Assembly (NCBI RefSeq): GCF_022009635.1
Contig: NZ_CP091716.1
Location: 2,929,001-2,993,000, forward strand
Length of the DNA: 64,000 bases
From: Variovorax paradoxus
GTDB lineage: Bacteria > Pseudomonadota > Gammaproteobacteria > Burkholderiales > Burkholderiaceae_C
Reading direction: 5' to 3'
Positions 9,123 through 20,231 of this stretch are shown here, piece by piece. Every line of letters starts with the position of its first letter. Within the stretch, counting starts at the first letter, position 1. The translations under genes were made by a program, and so were the position numbers. The notes under the pieces are model-generated. The model made no database searches. It saw only the letters and a list, made by a program, of their open reading frames with translations, and had not been told where the DNA came from.

Positions 9123-9164
9123 TGGCAGCCGAGAGTCTTGGCCCATACAAATCAAGCACTTAGC

Positions 9165-9185
9165 GCGGTTGGTGTCGAACTCGGG
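9165..9185. repeat. Right terminal inverted repeat of the IS
   Basis: Complement of the left end; TTGGTGTCGAACTCGGG occupies 9169-9185 and is followed by the duplication AGGTAT (9186-9191). Confidence 0.9.
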
Positions 9186-9301
9186 AGGTATTTCCCCTCG
9201 ATGCCGTCGCGGGCTATATCGACCACGTATCCGTTCTCTTCGAGCCCCTTTTTCAGGTAATCGCCCAGTTTGGGCTCGTCTTCGATAACAAGAATTCGCA
9301 T
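9186..9301 (-). pseudogene. czcR: Response regulator CzcR-like, N-terminal fragment
   Basis: About 39 codons from the ATG at 9301, reading MRILVIEDEPKLGDYLKKGL and ending GIEGKYL where the IS begins. This is the receiver beta1-alpha1-beta2 with the acidic residues Glu7-Asp8. Past the junction the frame runs into IS sequence. It is the 5' part of the gene whose remainder is at 6670-7237. The promoter side of the gene is intact and faces the czc operon. Confidence 0.9.
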
Positions 9302-9334
9302 GGGTGAATGGTAACGAAGCACTTTTGGTGCCTC

Positions 9335-9353
9335 GGTTACGTTTTAGTAATCC
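9335..9353. promoter_or_regulatory. Candidate response-regulator box in the czcR/czcI divergent region
   Basis: GGTTACGTTTTAGTAATCC contains TTAC (9337-9340) and GTAA (9347-9350) with a 6-bp spacer, an inverted pair of the size bound by OmpR-type metal regulators. It lies 34 bp from the regulator start and about 108 bp before czcI. A TTGACG at 9356-9361 follows. Binding by the CzcR-like protein is inferred from position only. Confidence 0.4.
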
Positions 9354-9460
9354 TATTGACGGACAAATGCGCAACCCGGCGTCATACATTGCGCAGGGCC
9401 TGCACACCGCAAGGGCATTGCCCAAGCCCTGCTGCAGGCCCTCGATATACTTTTTGTTCC

Positions 9461-9835
9461 ATGCGCCGCTGGTTCCTGATTCTTATGCTGTTCCTGCTTC
9501 CGTTCCAGCTCAGCTGGGCGGCGGCGTCAGCCTATTGCCAGCACGAGCGCGACACGCAGCCCCGGCACTGGGGCCACCACGAGCACGAAACCCGCGGCAC
9601 CGACCGCAGCCACAGCGGCGAGGGCGCGCAGAAGAACTCCAGCACCCAGCCCAATGCCGTCGTCGGCGACTGCGCCGTCTGCCACTCCGGCTATGCGCAG
9701 CATGTCGAAGGCGCGCAGGAGCCCGTGCTGTCCGTGCGGCGCGCCGCACAGCCGCTGCGCGCCATCGCCGCCGAGCGATTCGATTCGCACATCTCCGACG
9801 TTCCGGTCCGTCCCGACTGGTCTCTCGCCCTCTGA
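9461..9835 (+). CDS. czcI: CzcI-type metal-efflux accessory protein
   Basis: A 124-aa exported protein. Residues 1-23 (MRRWFLILMLFLLPFQLSWA) form a signal peptide; the mature part is rich in His and Cys (YCQHERD, HWGHHEHE, CAVCHSGYAQH), which suggests metal binding in the periplasm. This layout matches CzcI, the small first gene of czc operons of Cupriavidus and relatives, whose exact role (regulatory or metal buffering) is unsettled. A longer in-frame start at 9308 is rejected because it would hide the signal peptide. It lies 95 bp before czcC in the same orientation. Confidence 0.85.
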   Translation: MRRWFLILMLFLLPFQLSWAAASAYCQHERDTQPRHWGHHEHETRGTDRSHSGEGAQKNSSTQPNAVVGDCAVCHSGYAQHVEGAQEPVLSVRRAAQPLRAIAAERFDSHISDVPVRPDWSLAL

Positions 9836-9930
9836 TTCGGCGAGAGAACACACACAACTTCTGATCCACACCATCAGCTGAGCTCTCGCCGAATTCGTCC
9901 GTCCGTTGTTTCGCAACCCAGGAGAATTCG

Positions 9931-11295
9931 ATGCGCACGCTCTTCGTGCCGCTGGCCGTCTTGGCCATGGCGGTGCCCCCGGCATATTCACAACAAGTCA
10001 CGCCGTCCGTTCCGGCCGCGGCCGGTTCCTCTTCATCTTCGCCGCAGGCGTCTTCGCGCCCGGCCACCAGGACACTGGAGCCCGCAGGCCCGCTGACCCT
10101 GCGCAGCGCCGTTGCGATGGCACTGCGCGCCAACCCCGGCCTTGCCGCCGCGTCGCGCGAGCAGGACGCCACCGAGGCCGCCATCGTGCAGGCCGGCGCC
10201 TGGCCCAACCCCACGCTCGACGCACAACTGGAAGACCTGCGCCGCGACAACCGCACCACCACATTGCAGCTCAGCCAGCCGATCGAACTCGGCGGCAAGC
10301 GCGCGGCCCGCGTGACGGCGGCCGAGCGCGCACGCGACCAGGCCGCATCGGCGCTGGCAGGGCGCCGCGCCGAGATCCGCGCCTCGACCATCACCGCCTT
10401 CTTCGACGTGCTGACCGCGCAGGAGCGCCTGCGGCTCGCGCAAGACTCCGTGGGCCTTGCGCAGACGGCGACCCGCGCGGCCACCAACCGCGTGGCGGCC
10501 GGCAAGGTGTCGCCGCTGGAAGAAACCAGGGCGCGCGTGGCCGAGGCCGGCACGCGCGTCGAGCTGTTGCAGGCCGAAGGCACGCTGCGCTCGGCGCGCC
10601 AGCAACTGGCGGCGCTGTGGGGCAACCCCGATCCGCGCTTCACCCAGGTGGAGGGCGCGGTCGATCAGCTGCCCGCGATGGCGCCGGCGCAGAACCTGGG
10701 CGTGCGCCTTGCCGCGGCGCCCGTGGTGGTGCAGGCGCGGCTCGAAGTCGAGCGGCGCAAGGCGCTGTCCGACCTGGAGCAGGCCAAGCGCATTCCCGAC
10801 GTGACCGTGTCGCTGGGCGCCAAGCGCGTGCCGGCTTCCGACGGCGAAGTCGGCGGCAGCCGGCGCAACCAGGTGGTGGTGGGCCTGTCGGTGCCGCTGC
10901 CCATCTTCGACACCAACCGGGGCAACGTGGCCGAGGCCCTGAGCCGCGAGGAAAAGGCGCGCGACGACCTCGCCGCCGCCGAGCTGCAACTGGGCACCGA
11001 GGTGGCGCAGGCCACCGAGCGCCTGCGCTCCGCGCGCGCCACCGCAGAAACGCTGCAGCACGACGCGCTGCCCGGCGCCGAGACCGCCTACAAGGCCGCG
11101 ACCAAGGGCTTCGAACTCGGCAAGTTCAGCTTCCTGGAGGCGTTGGATGCCCAACGCACGCTGTTCCAGGTGCGCGCGCAGTACCTGCTTTCGCTGGCCG
11201 ACGCACACCGCGCGGCCGGCGAACTCGACCGGCTGCTCGGCAATGAAGGCGACGACATCTCCCCAGTGACACCCGCGGCGCCCGTGGCGCGCTGA
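9931..11295 (+). CDS. czcC: CzcC, outer-membrane TolC-family channel
   Basis: A 454-aa outer-membrane efflux protein forming the exit duct of the CzcCBA metal pump. It has a signal peptide (MRTLFVPLAVLAMAVPPAYS), a Ser/Pro-rich linker, and two OEP repeats with long coiled helices (residues about 60-250 and 260-430). The typical second-repeat motif ALDAQRTLFQVRAQYL is present. A GGAG at 9921-9924 gives a good Shine-Dalgarno. Gene order C-B-A is classical; the gap to czcB is 18 bp, supporting one transcript. Confidence 0.93.
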   Translation: MRTLFVPLAVLAMAVPPAYSQQVTPSVPAAAGSSSSSPQASSRPATRTLEPAGPLTLRSAVAMALRANPGLAAASREQDATEAAIVQAGAWPNPTLDAQLEDLRRDNRTTTLQLSQPIELGGKRAARVTAAERARDQAASALAGRRAEIRASTITAFFDVLTAQERLRLAQDSVGLAQTATRAATNRVAAGKVSPLEETRARVAEAGTRVELLQAEGTLRSARQQLAALWGNPDPRFTQVEGAVDQLPAMAPAQNLGVRLAAAPVVVQARLEVERRKALSDLEQAKRIPDVTVSLGAKRVPASDGEVGGSRRNQVVVGLSVPLPIFDTNRGNVAEALSREEKARDDLAAAELQLGTEVAQATERLRSARATAETLQHDALPGAETAYKAATKGFELGKFSFLEALDAQRTLFQVRAQYLLSLADAHRAAGELDRLLGNEGDDISPVTPAAPVAR

Positions 11296-11313
11296 CAAGG
11301 AAGGCAACAGATC

Positions 11314-12702
11314 ATGAACACACAGAACCGCGGCTCGTTCACGGAGCGCGTCGGCAAGAAGCAGTGGATGGCGATCGTCATCGTCCTCGTCGTGGGGCTC
11401 GGCGCCGGCGCGATGATCCTTCGCTCCGGCCCCGGCAAGCCCGAGGCCGCCGGCCATTCGGAAGAAGCCGGCCACGGCGACGGCGAGCACCACGAAGAAG
11501 GCAAGAAGGAAGGCAAGGCGCAAGCCAAGGAAGAGGGCAAGGACCACGACCACGATCACGGCGAAGCCAAGGGCCACGCCGACAAGGAGCACCACGAGGA
11601 AGGCAAGCAAGAAGGCAAGCAGGCCGCCGCTTCGGGCGAGGCGAAGAAAGAGCACGCCGGCCACGAGGAAGAGGAAGAAAAGATCGCTTTCACCGACGCG
11701 CAGATCAAGGCGGCCGATATGACCATCGAGAACGCCGGCCCTGCGCGGATCAAGTCGTCGCTGCAGTTGCCCGGCGAGATCAAGTTCAACGAAGACCGCA
11801 CGGCGCACGTGGTGCCGCGCGTGGCGGGCGTGGTCGACAGCGTGTCGGCCAACCTGGGCCAGGAGGTCAAGCGCGGCCAGGTGCTGGCGGTGATTTCGAG
11901 TCCGGCGCTGTCGGAGCAGCGCAGCGAACTGCAGTCGGCGCAGCGCCGGCTCGCGCTGGCGCGCACCACCTACGTACGCGAGAAGACGCTCTGGGAAGAA
12001 AAGATCTCGCCCCAGCAGGACTACCTGCAGGCGCAGCAGGTGATGCAGGAGGCGCAGATCGCCGTGGCCAACGCCAACCAGAAGCTGCTGGCGCTGGGCG
12101 CCACGCCGTCGTCGTCGGCGCTGGGCCGCTACGAGTTGCGCGCGCCCTTCGACGGCATGGTGGTCGAAAAGCACATCTCGCTGGGCGAATCGGTGGGCGA
12201 GGCCGTTAACGTCTTCACCATCTCCGATCTGTCGACCGTGTGGGCCGAGATCAGCGTGGCCGCCAACAACCTGAACCTGGTGCGCATCGGCGAGCCGGTG
12301 AGCATCCGTTCCAGCGCGCTGGGCCAGACGGCGACGGGCAAGGTGTCTTACGTGGGCTCGCTCATCGGCGCGCAGACGCGCACCGCCACCGCGCGCGTCA
12401 CGCTGACCAACCCGCAGCGCGTCTGGCGCCCGGGGCTGTTCGTGAACGTGGAACTCGTGGCCTCCGAGGTCGACGCGCCGGTGACGGTGTCGACCGAGGC
12501 GGTGCAGACGGTGGAAGACAAGCCCACCGTGTTCCTGCGCGTGCCCGGCGGCTTCGTGCCGCAGCATGTGCAGACCGGGCGCAGCGACGGCCAGCGCATC
12601 GAGATCACCAGCGGCCTGAAGCCCGGCGCGGCCTATGCCGCGAGCGGCAGCTTCGTCGTGAAGTCGCAGCAGGGCAAGAGCTCGGCCACGCACACCCACT
12701 GA
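11314..12702 (+). CDS. czcB: CzcB, periplasmic membrane-fusion protein
   Basis: A 462-aa adaptor connecting CzcA to CzcC. One N-terminal TM segment (about residues 18-36) anchors it. Residues about 45-125 form an unusually charged low-complexity region of His, Glu and Lys (GDGEHHEEGKKEGK, KDHDHDHGEAKGH) likely to bind or buffer metal. Then come the beta-barrel, lipoyl half-motifs (VVPRVAGVVDSVSANLGQEV and RAPFDGMVVEKHISLGE) and an alpha-hairpin. It ends in His-Thr-His. It is followed by czcA after 10 bp with an AGGAAG ribosome-binding site. Confidence 0.93.
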   Translation: MNTQNRGSFTERVGKKQWMAIVIVLVVGLGAGAMILRSGPGKPEAAGHSEEAGHGDGEHHEEGKKEGKAQAKEEGKDHDHDHGEAKGHADKEHHEEGKQEGKQAAASGEAKKEHAGHEEEEEKIAFTDAQIKAADMTIENAGPARIKSSLQLPGEIKFNEDRTAHVVPRVAGVVDSVSANLGQEVKRGQVLAVISSPALSEQRSELQSAQRRLALARTTYVREKTLWEEKISPQQDYLQAQQVMQEAQIAVANANQKLLALGATPSSSALGRYELRAPFDGMVVEKHISLGESVGEAVNVFTISDLSTVWAEISVAANNLNLVRIGEPVSIRSSALGQTATGKVSYVGSLIGAQTRTATARVTLTNPQRVWRPGLFVNVELVASEVDAPVTVSTEAVQTVEDKPTVFLRVPGGFVPQHVQTGRSDGQRIEITSGLKPGAAYAASGSFVVKSQQGKSSATHTH

Positions 12703-12712
12703 GGAAGTCCGC

Positions 12713-15700
12713 ATGTTCGAACGCATCATCCGCTTCTCCATCGAGCAGCGCTGGCTCATCCTGCTCGCCGTGCTGGGCATGGCGGCACTGGGCATCTTCA
12801 GCTACCAGAAGCTGCCCATCGACGCGGTGCCCGATATCACCAACGTGCAGGTGCAGATCAACACAGCCGCGCCCGGCTACTCCCCGCTGGAGACCGAGCA
12901 GCGCGTGACCTACCCGATCGAGACCGTCATGGCCGGCCTGCCGGGCCTGCAGCAGACGCGCTCGCTCTCGCGCTACGGCCTGTCGCAGGTGACGGTGATC
13001 TTCAAGGACGGCACCGACATCTACTTTGCGCGGCAGCTCGTCAACGAACGCATCCAGTCGGCGCGCGAGAGCATGCCCAGGGGCATCTCGCCGGTGATCG
13101 GGCCGATCTCCACGGGCCTGGGCGAAATCTATCTGTGGACCGTGGAAGCCGAAGAGGGGGCCAGGAAGGCCGACGGCAAGCCGTATTCGTCGACCGACCT
13201 GCGCGAGATCCAGGACTGGATCATCAAGCCGCAGCTGCGCAACGTGGCGGGCGTGACCGAGATCAATTCCATCGGCGGCTATGCCAAGGAATTCCAGATA
13301 TCGCCCGACCCCGCCAAGCTGCTGGCCCACGGCCTCACCATGACCGACCTGGTCACCGCGCTGGAGCGCAACAACGCCAACGTGGGCGCGGGCTACATCG
13401 AGAAGCGCGGCGAGCAATACCTCATCCGCGCGCCGGGGCAGGTGAAGTCGGTCGAGGACATCGGCAACGTCATCCTGGGCAACGCCAACGGCATTCCGCT
13501 GCGCGTGCAGGACGTGGCCGAGGTCGGCATCGGCAAGGAACTGCGCACGGGCGCGGCCACCGACAACGGCCGCGAGGTGGTGCTGGGCACCGTGTTCATG
13601 CTGATCGGCGAGAACAGCCGCACCGTGTCGCAGGCCGTCGACAGGAAGATGCAGGAGATCAACCGCACGCTGCCCGCCGGCGTGAAGGCGGTGACGGTGT
13701 ACGACCGCACGGTGCTGGTCGACAAGGCCATCGCCACGGTGAAGAAGAACCTGTTCGAGGGCGCGGTGCTGGTCATCGCGATCCTGTTCCTGTTCCTGGG
13801 CAACATCCGCGCGGCGCTCATCACTGCATTGGTGATTCCGCTGTCGATGCTCTTCACCTTCACCGGCATGGTGAACCAGAAGGTCAGCGCCAACCTCATG
13901 AGCCTGGGCGCGCTGGACTTCGGCATCATCATCGACGGCGCGGTGGTGATCGTGGAGAACTGCGTGCGAAGGCTGGCCCACGCGCAGGCCCACAAGGGCC
14001 GGCCGCTGACGCGCAGCGAGCGCTTCCACGAAGTGTTCGCCGCCTCGCAGGAGGCGCGCCGGCCGCTGCTGTTCGGCCAGCTCATCATCATGATCGTGTA
14101 CCTGCCGATCTTTGCGCTCACCGGCGTGGAGGGCAAGCTCTTCCACCCGATGGCCTTCACCGTGGTGATCGCGCTGCTGGGCGCGATGATCCTGTCGATC
14201 ACCTTCATCCCCGCGGCTGTGGCACTGTTCATCGGCAACAAGGTCAGCGAGAAGGAAAACCGCCTGATGGTGTGGGCCAAGCGTGGCTACGAGCCGCTGC
14301 TGGCGCGCGTCATGGGCGCCAAGCCGCTGGTGATCACCACCGCGGTGGTGGCGGTGCTGCTGTCGGGCCTGCTGGCCACGCGCCTGGGCACCGAGTTCGT
14401 GCCCAGCCTGAGCGAAGGCGACTTCGCCATCCAGGCGCTGCGCATTCCAGGCACCAGCCTCACGCAGTCGGTCGAAATGCAGAAGCAGCTCGAACGCACG
14501 CTGAAAGAGAAGTTTCCGGAAATCGAACGCATCTTCGCGCGCACGGGCACGGCCGAGATCGCTTCGGACCCGATGCCGCCGAACATCTCCGACGGCTACA
14601 TCATGCTCAAGCCCGAGAGCGAGTGGCCCAAGCCGCGTCGCTCGCGCGCCGAGGTGCTGGCGGCGGTGCAGGAAGAAGTGGAGAAGCTGCCGGGCAACAA
14701 CTACGAGTTCTCGCAGCCCATCCAGCTGCGCTTCAACGAGCTGATCTCCGGCGTGCGCAGCGACGTGGCGGTGAAGATCTTCGGCGACGACATGGACGTG
14801 CTGAACAAGACCGCGGCCGAGGTGTCGGAGGCGCTGGGCAAGATCGCCGGCGCGGCCGAGGTGAAGGTCGAGCAGACCACCGGCCTGCCGATGCTCACGG
14901 TGAACATCGACCGCAACAAGACCGCGCGCTACGGCCTGAACGTGGGCGACGTGCAGGAGGCGATCTCGATCGCTGTCGGCGGCCGTGAAGCGGGCACGCT
15001 GTTCGACGGCGACCGCCGCTTCGACATCATCGTGCGCCTGCCCGAGAACCTGCGCACCGACCTCGAGGCCATCAAGCGCCTGCCGGTTGCGCTGCCCAAG
15101 GGCGCGGGCGCGGAGGGCGCGCGCACCAGCTTCATTCCGCTCGGCGAAGTGGCCACGCTCGACATTGCGCCGGGCCCGAACCAGGTCAGCCGCGAGGACG
15201 GCAAGCGCCGCATCGTGGTGAGCGCGAACGTGCGCGGCCGCGACCTGGGTTCCTTCGTGGCCGAGGCCGAGGAAGCGATGCGCAACGTGAAGATCCCGAC
15301 CGGCTACTGGACCGTGTGGGGCGGCCAGTACGAGAACCTCGCGTCGGCCACGCAGCGGCTGCAGGTCGTGGTGCCGGTGTCGCTGCTGCTGGTGTTCACG
15401 CTGCTGTTCGCGATGTTCGGCAACCTCAAGGACGGGCTGCTGGTGTTCACCGGCATTCCGTTCGCGCTCACGGGCGGTATCGTGGCGCTGTGGATGCGCG
15501 GCATTCCGCTGTCGATCTCGGCGGCGGTGGGCTTCATCGCGTTGTCGGGCGTGGCGGTGCTCAACGGGCTGGTGATGATTTCGTTCATCCGCAACCTGCG
15601 CGAGGGCGGCCTGCCGCTGGATGCCGCCATCCGCGAAGGCGCGCTCACGCGGCTGCGGCCGGTGCTGATGACCGCACTGGTGGCGTCGCTGGGCTTCGTG

Positions 15701-15925
15701 CCCATGGCCATCGCCACCGGCACGGGCGCCGAGGTGCAGCGGCCGCTGGCCACCGTGGTGATCGGCGGTATCCTCTCGTCGACCGCGCTGACGCTGCTGG
15801 TGCTCCCGCTGCTCTACCGCATCGCGCACAGGCGCGACGAAGAAGAGGCGCAGCAGGAAGATACTCGCGAGCAGAACCACGGCGCGCCGCTGGCCCCTGC
15901 ACCGCAAGGAACCCATGGCACATGA
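12713..15925 (+). CDS. czcA: CzcA, heavy-metal RND efflux transporter
   Basis: A 1070-aa inner-membrane proton-driven pump of the HME-RND family, with 12 expected TM helices and two large periplasmic loops. The TM4 motif DFGIIIDGAVVIVEN places Asp402, Asp408 and Glu415 at the positions of the proton-relay residues of the Co/Zn/Cd pump CzcA, favouring divalent over monovalent (CusA-type) metals. Terminal repeat motifs such as FIALSGVAVLNGLVM are intact. It overlaps czcD by 11 bp, so the two are translationally coupled. Confidence 0.95.
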   Translation: MFERIIRFSIEQRWLILLAVLGMAALGIFSYQKLPIDAVPDITNVQVQINTAAPGYSPLETEQRVTYPIETVMAGLPGLQQTRSLSRYGLSQVTVIFKDGTDIYFARQLVNERIQSARESMPRGISPVIGPISTGLGEIYLWTVEAEEGARKADGKPYSSTDLREIQDWIIKPQLRNVAGVTEINSIGGYAKEFQISPDPAKLLAHGLTMTDLVTALERNNANVGAGYIEKRGEQYLIRAPGQVKSVEDIGNVILGNANGIPLRVQDVAEVGIGKELRTGAATDNGREVVLGTVFMLIGENSRTVSQAVDRKMQEINRTLPAGVKAVTVYDRTVLVDKAIATVKKNLFEGAVLVIAILFLFLGNIRAALITALVIPLSMLFTFTGMVNQKVSANLMSLGALDFGIIIDGAVVIVENCVRRLAHAQAHKGRPLTRSERFHEVFAASQEARRPLLFGQLIIMIVYLPIFALTGVEGKLFHPMAFTVVIALLGAMILSITFIPAAVALFIGNKVSEKENRLMVWAKRGYEPLLARVMGAKPLVITTAVVAVLLSGLLATRLGTEFVPSLSEGDFAIQALRIPGTSLTQSVEMQKQLERTLKEKFPEIERIFARTGTAEIASDPMPPNISDGYIMLKPESEWPKPRRSRAEVLAAVQEEVEKLPGNNYEFSQPIQLRFNELISGVRSDVAVKIFGDDMDVLNKTAAEVSEALGKIAGAAEVKVEQTTGLPMLTVNIDRNKTARYGLNVGDVQEAISIAVGGREAGTLFDGDRRFDIIVRLPENLRTDLEAIKRLPVALPKGAGAEGARTSFIPLGEVATLDIAPGPNQVSREDGKRRIVVSANVRGRDLGSFVAEAEEAMRNVKIPTGYWTVWGGQYENLASATQRLQVVVPVSLLLVFTLLFAMFGNLKDGLLVFTGIPFALTGGIVALWMRGIPLSISAAVGFIALSGVAVLNGLVMISFIRNLREGGLPLDAAIREGALTRLRPVLMTALVASLGFVPMAIATGTGAEVQRPLATVVIGGILSSTALTLLVLPLLYRIAHRRDEEEAQQEDTREQNHGAPLAPAPQGTHGT

Positions 15926-16826
15926 GCATTCGCACGCCGCAGGCAGCAACGAGAAAGCACTGCGCTGGGCGCTGCTGCTGACATCGGCCTACCTCGTCGC
16001 CGAGGTGGTCGGCGGGCTGGTGTCGGGCAGCCTCGCGCTGCTGTCCGACGCGGCCCACATGTTCACCGACACCGTGGCACTGGCAATCTCGTTGGCCGCC
16101 ATCTGGATAGGCAAACGGCCGGCCGACAGGCGGCGTACTTTCGGCTACTACCGCTTCGAGATTCTGGCGGCGGTGCTGAACGCGGTGCTGCTTTTCTTCG
16201 TGGCCATCTACGTGCTGTACGAGGCGTACCGCCGCATCTCCGCGCCGGCCGAGATCCAGTCGACCATGATGCTGCTGGTGGCCGTCGGCGGGCTGGTGGT
16301 CAACCTGATCGGCATGCGGCTGCTGGCGTCGGGCAAGGACAAGAGCCTCAACGTGAAAGGCGCGTACCTGGAGGTGTGGGCCGACATGCTGGGCTCCATC
16401 GGCGTGATCGTCGGTGCGCTGGTGATCCGCTTCACGGGTTGGGCATGGGTCGATTCGGTGATCGCGGTGGCCATCGGCCTGTGGGTGCTACCGCGCACCT
16501 GGCGGCTGCTGCGCGAGAGCCTCAACGTGCTGCTCGAAGGCGTGCCCGACGACGTGGACCTGCAGGAGGTCGAACGCGCGCTGCTGGCAAGCGAAGGCGT
16601 CGCCAGCCTGCATGACCTGCATGTGTGGGCGCTCTCCAGCGGCAAGGTGAGCCTGAGCGTGCACGTGGTAGGCACGCCGGATGTAGGCGACCTGGCACCG
16701 TTGACGCTGCGCCTGCGCGCGCTGCTGGCGCAGCGCTTCGACATCCACCATTCGACGGTGCAGGCCGAGCGCGTGCCTTGCGAGCAGGCGGCCGACAGCC
16801 ACGGCTTCGGGCCCGCGGCGGCCTGA
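15915..16826 (+). CDS. czcD: CzcD/CDF-family divalent metal exporter
   Basis: A 303-aa cation diffusion facilitator with six TM helices and a C-terminal cytoplasmic domain. The metal site is visible as SDAAHMFTD in TM2 and YLEVWADMLGS in TM5, the HD-HD/DD type of Zn transporters. CDF proteins exchange cytoplasmic Zn2+/Cd2+/Co2+ for protons and lower the load on CzcCBA. Start chosen at 15915 (MAHEHSHAAGSNEKALRW), preceded by AAGGAA and overlapping the end of czcA. The short His-rich N-terminus is typical. Last gene of the czc operon; the 211 bp after it hold the katG promoter region. Confidence 0.92.
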   Translation: MAHEHSHAAGSNEKALRWALLLTSAYLVAEVVGGLVSGSLALLSDAAHMFTDTVALAISLAAIWIGKRPADRRRTFGYYRFEILAAVLNAVLLFFVAIYVLYEAYRRISAPAEIQSTMMLLVAVGGLVVNLIGMRLLASGKDKSLNVKGAYLEVWADMLGSIGVIVGALVIRFTGWAWVDSVIAVAIGLWVLPRTWRLLRESLNVLLEGVPDDVDLQEVERALLASEGVASLHDLHVWALSSGKVSLSVHVVGTPDVGDLAPLTLRLRALLAQRFDIHHSTVQAERVPCEQAADSHGFGPAAA

Positions 16827-16857
16827 GCGATGCCATTCGGCCGCAGGGGCCGATCGA

Positions 16858-16887
16858 TTGCGGCGAGGTGCGCGATGGGGCTATAAA
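16858..16887 (+). promoter_or_regulatory. Candidate distal promoter of katG
   Basis: TTGCGG (16858-16863) and TATAAA (16882-16887) with an 18-bp spacer; the predicted start near 16894 would give a leader of about 144 nt. Confidence 0.4.
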
Positions 16888-16943
16888 GCTCGCGTCCGGG
16901 CGGCAAAGACCGCGTGGCGAATGACAAGCATGGCCGGCTTGCG

Positions 16944-19296
<2,353 letters not shown>

Positions 19297-19370
19297 GCCT
19301 CTGGCTTGCCACTCGCCGGGGGCTGTAAAGCCTCCGGCGCGGCGATACCATCCCGGGCAGGAGATCGTCG

Positions 19371-20162
19371 ATGTACAACGCTGCCCGATACTGGATCGCC
19401 GGCTTTCTGATCGCGTTGGTTGCACAAGCCCACGCGCAGATCACGCAGAAGGTGGTGGACATTCCCACCCGGCCTGGCGTGACGCAGCGAATGCTCGTTC
19501 TGTCGCCGCCGGAAGCAAAGGCTGCCGTCATCCTGATCGCGGGCGGGCACGGCGGCCTGCAGATCTTTCCCAACGGATCGTTCAACTGGGGGGCCGGCAA
19601 CTTCCTCGTTCGCACGCGACAGGCATTCGCGGAGCAGGGGCTCATGGTGGCCGTGATCGATGCGCCGTCGGACAGGCAGAGTCCGCCGTATCTGAGCGGC
19701 TTCAGGCAGACGCCCGAGCACGCTGCGGACCTGAAGGCGGTCATCGCGTGGATGCGCGAGGCGTCCAAGGCGCCGGTGTGGCTGGTGGGCACCAGCCGGG
19801 GCACGCAATCGGCAGCGTATGTGGCCACCGCGCTTTCAGGCCCCGAGGGGCCTGACGGCGTCGTCCTCACCTCGACCATCCTTGTCGACAACCGCGGCCG
19901 GCCCGTGCCGGCGATGCCGCTGGCGAACATCCGTGTTCCCGTGCTCGTGGTGCATCACGAGCAGGATGGCTGCGCGCTCTGCCCGTTTGCCAAGGTGCCC
20001 GAGCTGATGGCGAAGCTGGAGAACTCGCCGAAGAAGGCGTTGCTGAGCTTCAAGGGCGGCGAGAGCAGGGGCGATGCATGCGAGGCGATGGCCTATCACG
20101 GCTTCAACGGGATCGATCGCGAAGTCGTTCCGCAGATTGCGGAGTGGATCCTGGGCAGGTAA
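19371..20162 (+). CDS. Secreted alpha/beta hydrolase
   Basis: A 263-aa protein with an N-terminal signal peptide (WIAGFLIALVAQAHAQ, cleavage about residue 23). The nucleophile elbow is GTSRG within WLVGTSRGTQSAAYVA, and VLVVHHEQDGC supplies a likely catalytic Asp, with a His near HGFNGID. It resembles dienelactone-hydrolase-like periplasmic proteins, but the substrate is unknown. A CAGGAG ribosome-binding site precedes the ATG. It lies 74 bp after katG with no clear terminator between, so some co-transcription is possible. Confidence 0.75.
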   Translation: MYNAARYWIAGFLIALVAQAHAQITQKVVDIPTRPGVTQRMLVLSPPEAKAAVILIAGGHGGLQIFPNGSFNWGAGNFLVRTRQAFAEQGLMVAVIDAPSDRQSPPYLSGFRQTPEHAADLKAVIAWMREASKAPVWLVGTSRGTQSAAYVATALSGPEGPDGVVLTSTILVDNRGRPVPAMPLANIRVPVLVVHHEQDGCALCPFAKVPELMAKLENSPKKALLSFKGGESRGDACEAMAYHGFNGIDREVVPQIAEWILGR

Positions 20163-20231
20163 AGGCAGGGGCGCCGGTTGTCGGACAATCGCCTCCGCGC
20201 ACGTCGCGCCTGAATCACAACATGCAGATCG

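Larger units (their letters stand above)
7238..9185 (+). mobile_element. IS1634-type insertion sequence
   Basis: A complete 1948-bp element. The ends are inverted repeats CCCGAGTTCGACACCAA (17 bp perfect, extended by CCGC after a one-base gap on the left). It is flanked by 6-bp direct duplications AGGTAT, and a single transposase gene fills most of it. Length, terminal CC, 5-6-bp duplication and DDE transposase with a long insertion fit the IS1634 family as I know it. Near both ends, inside the inverted repeats, are two 22-bp copies in the same orientation (7288-7309 and 9143-9164, two mismatches). The left leader (7310-7394) is visibly AT-richer than the host DNA. Confidence 0.9.

Noticed and set aside
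10033..12795. A 920-codon antisense frame over czcC and czcB
   Set aside because: Same GC artefact; composition is not protein-like and it lacks a ribosome-binding site.
12605..15949. A very long open frame antisense to czcA
   Set aside because: High third-position GC keeps opposite-strand frames open. The translation is His/Arg/Gln-rich with no domain, and the plus-strand czcA is unmistakable.
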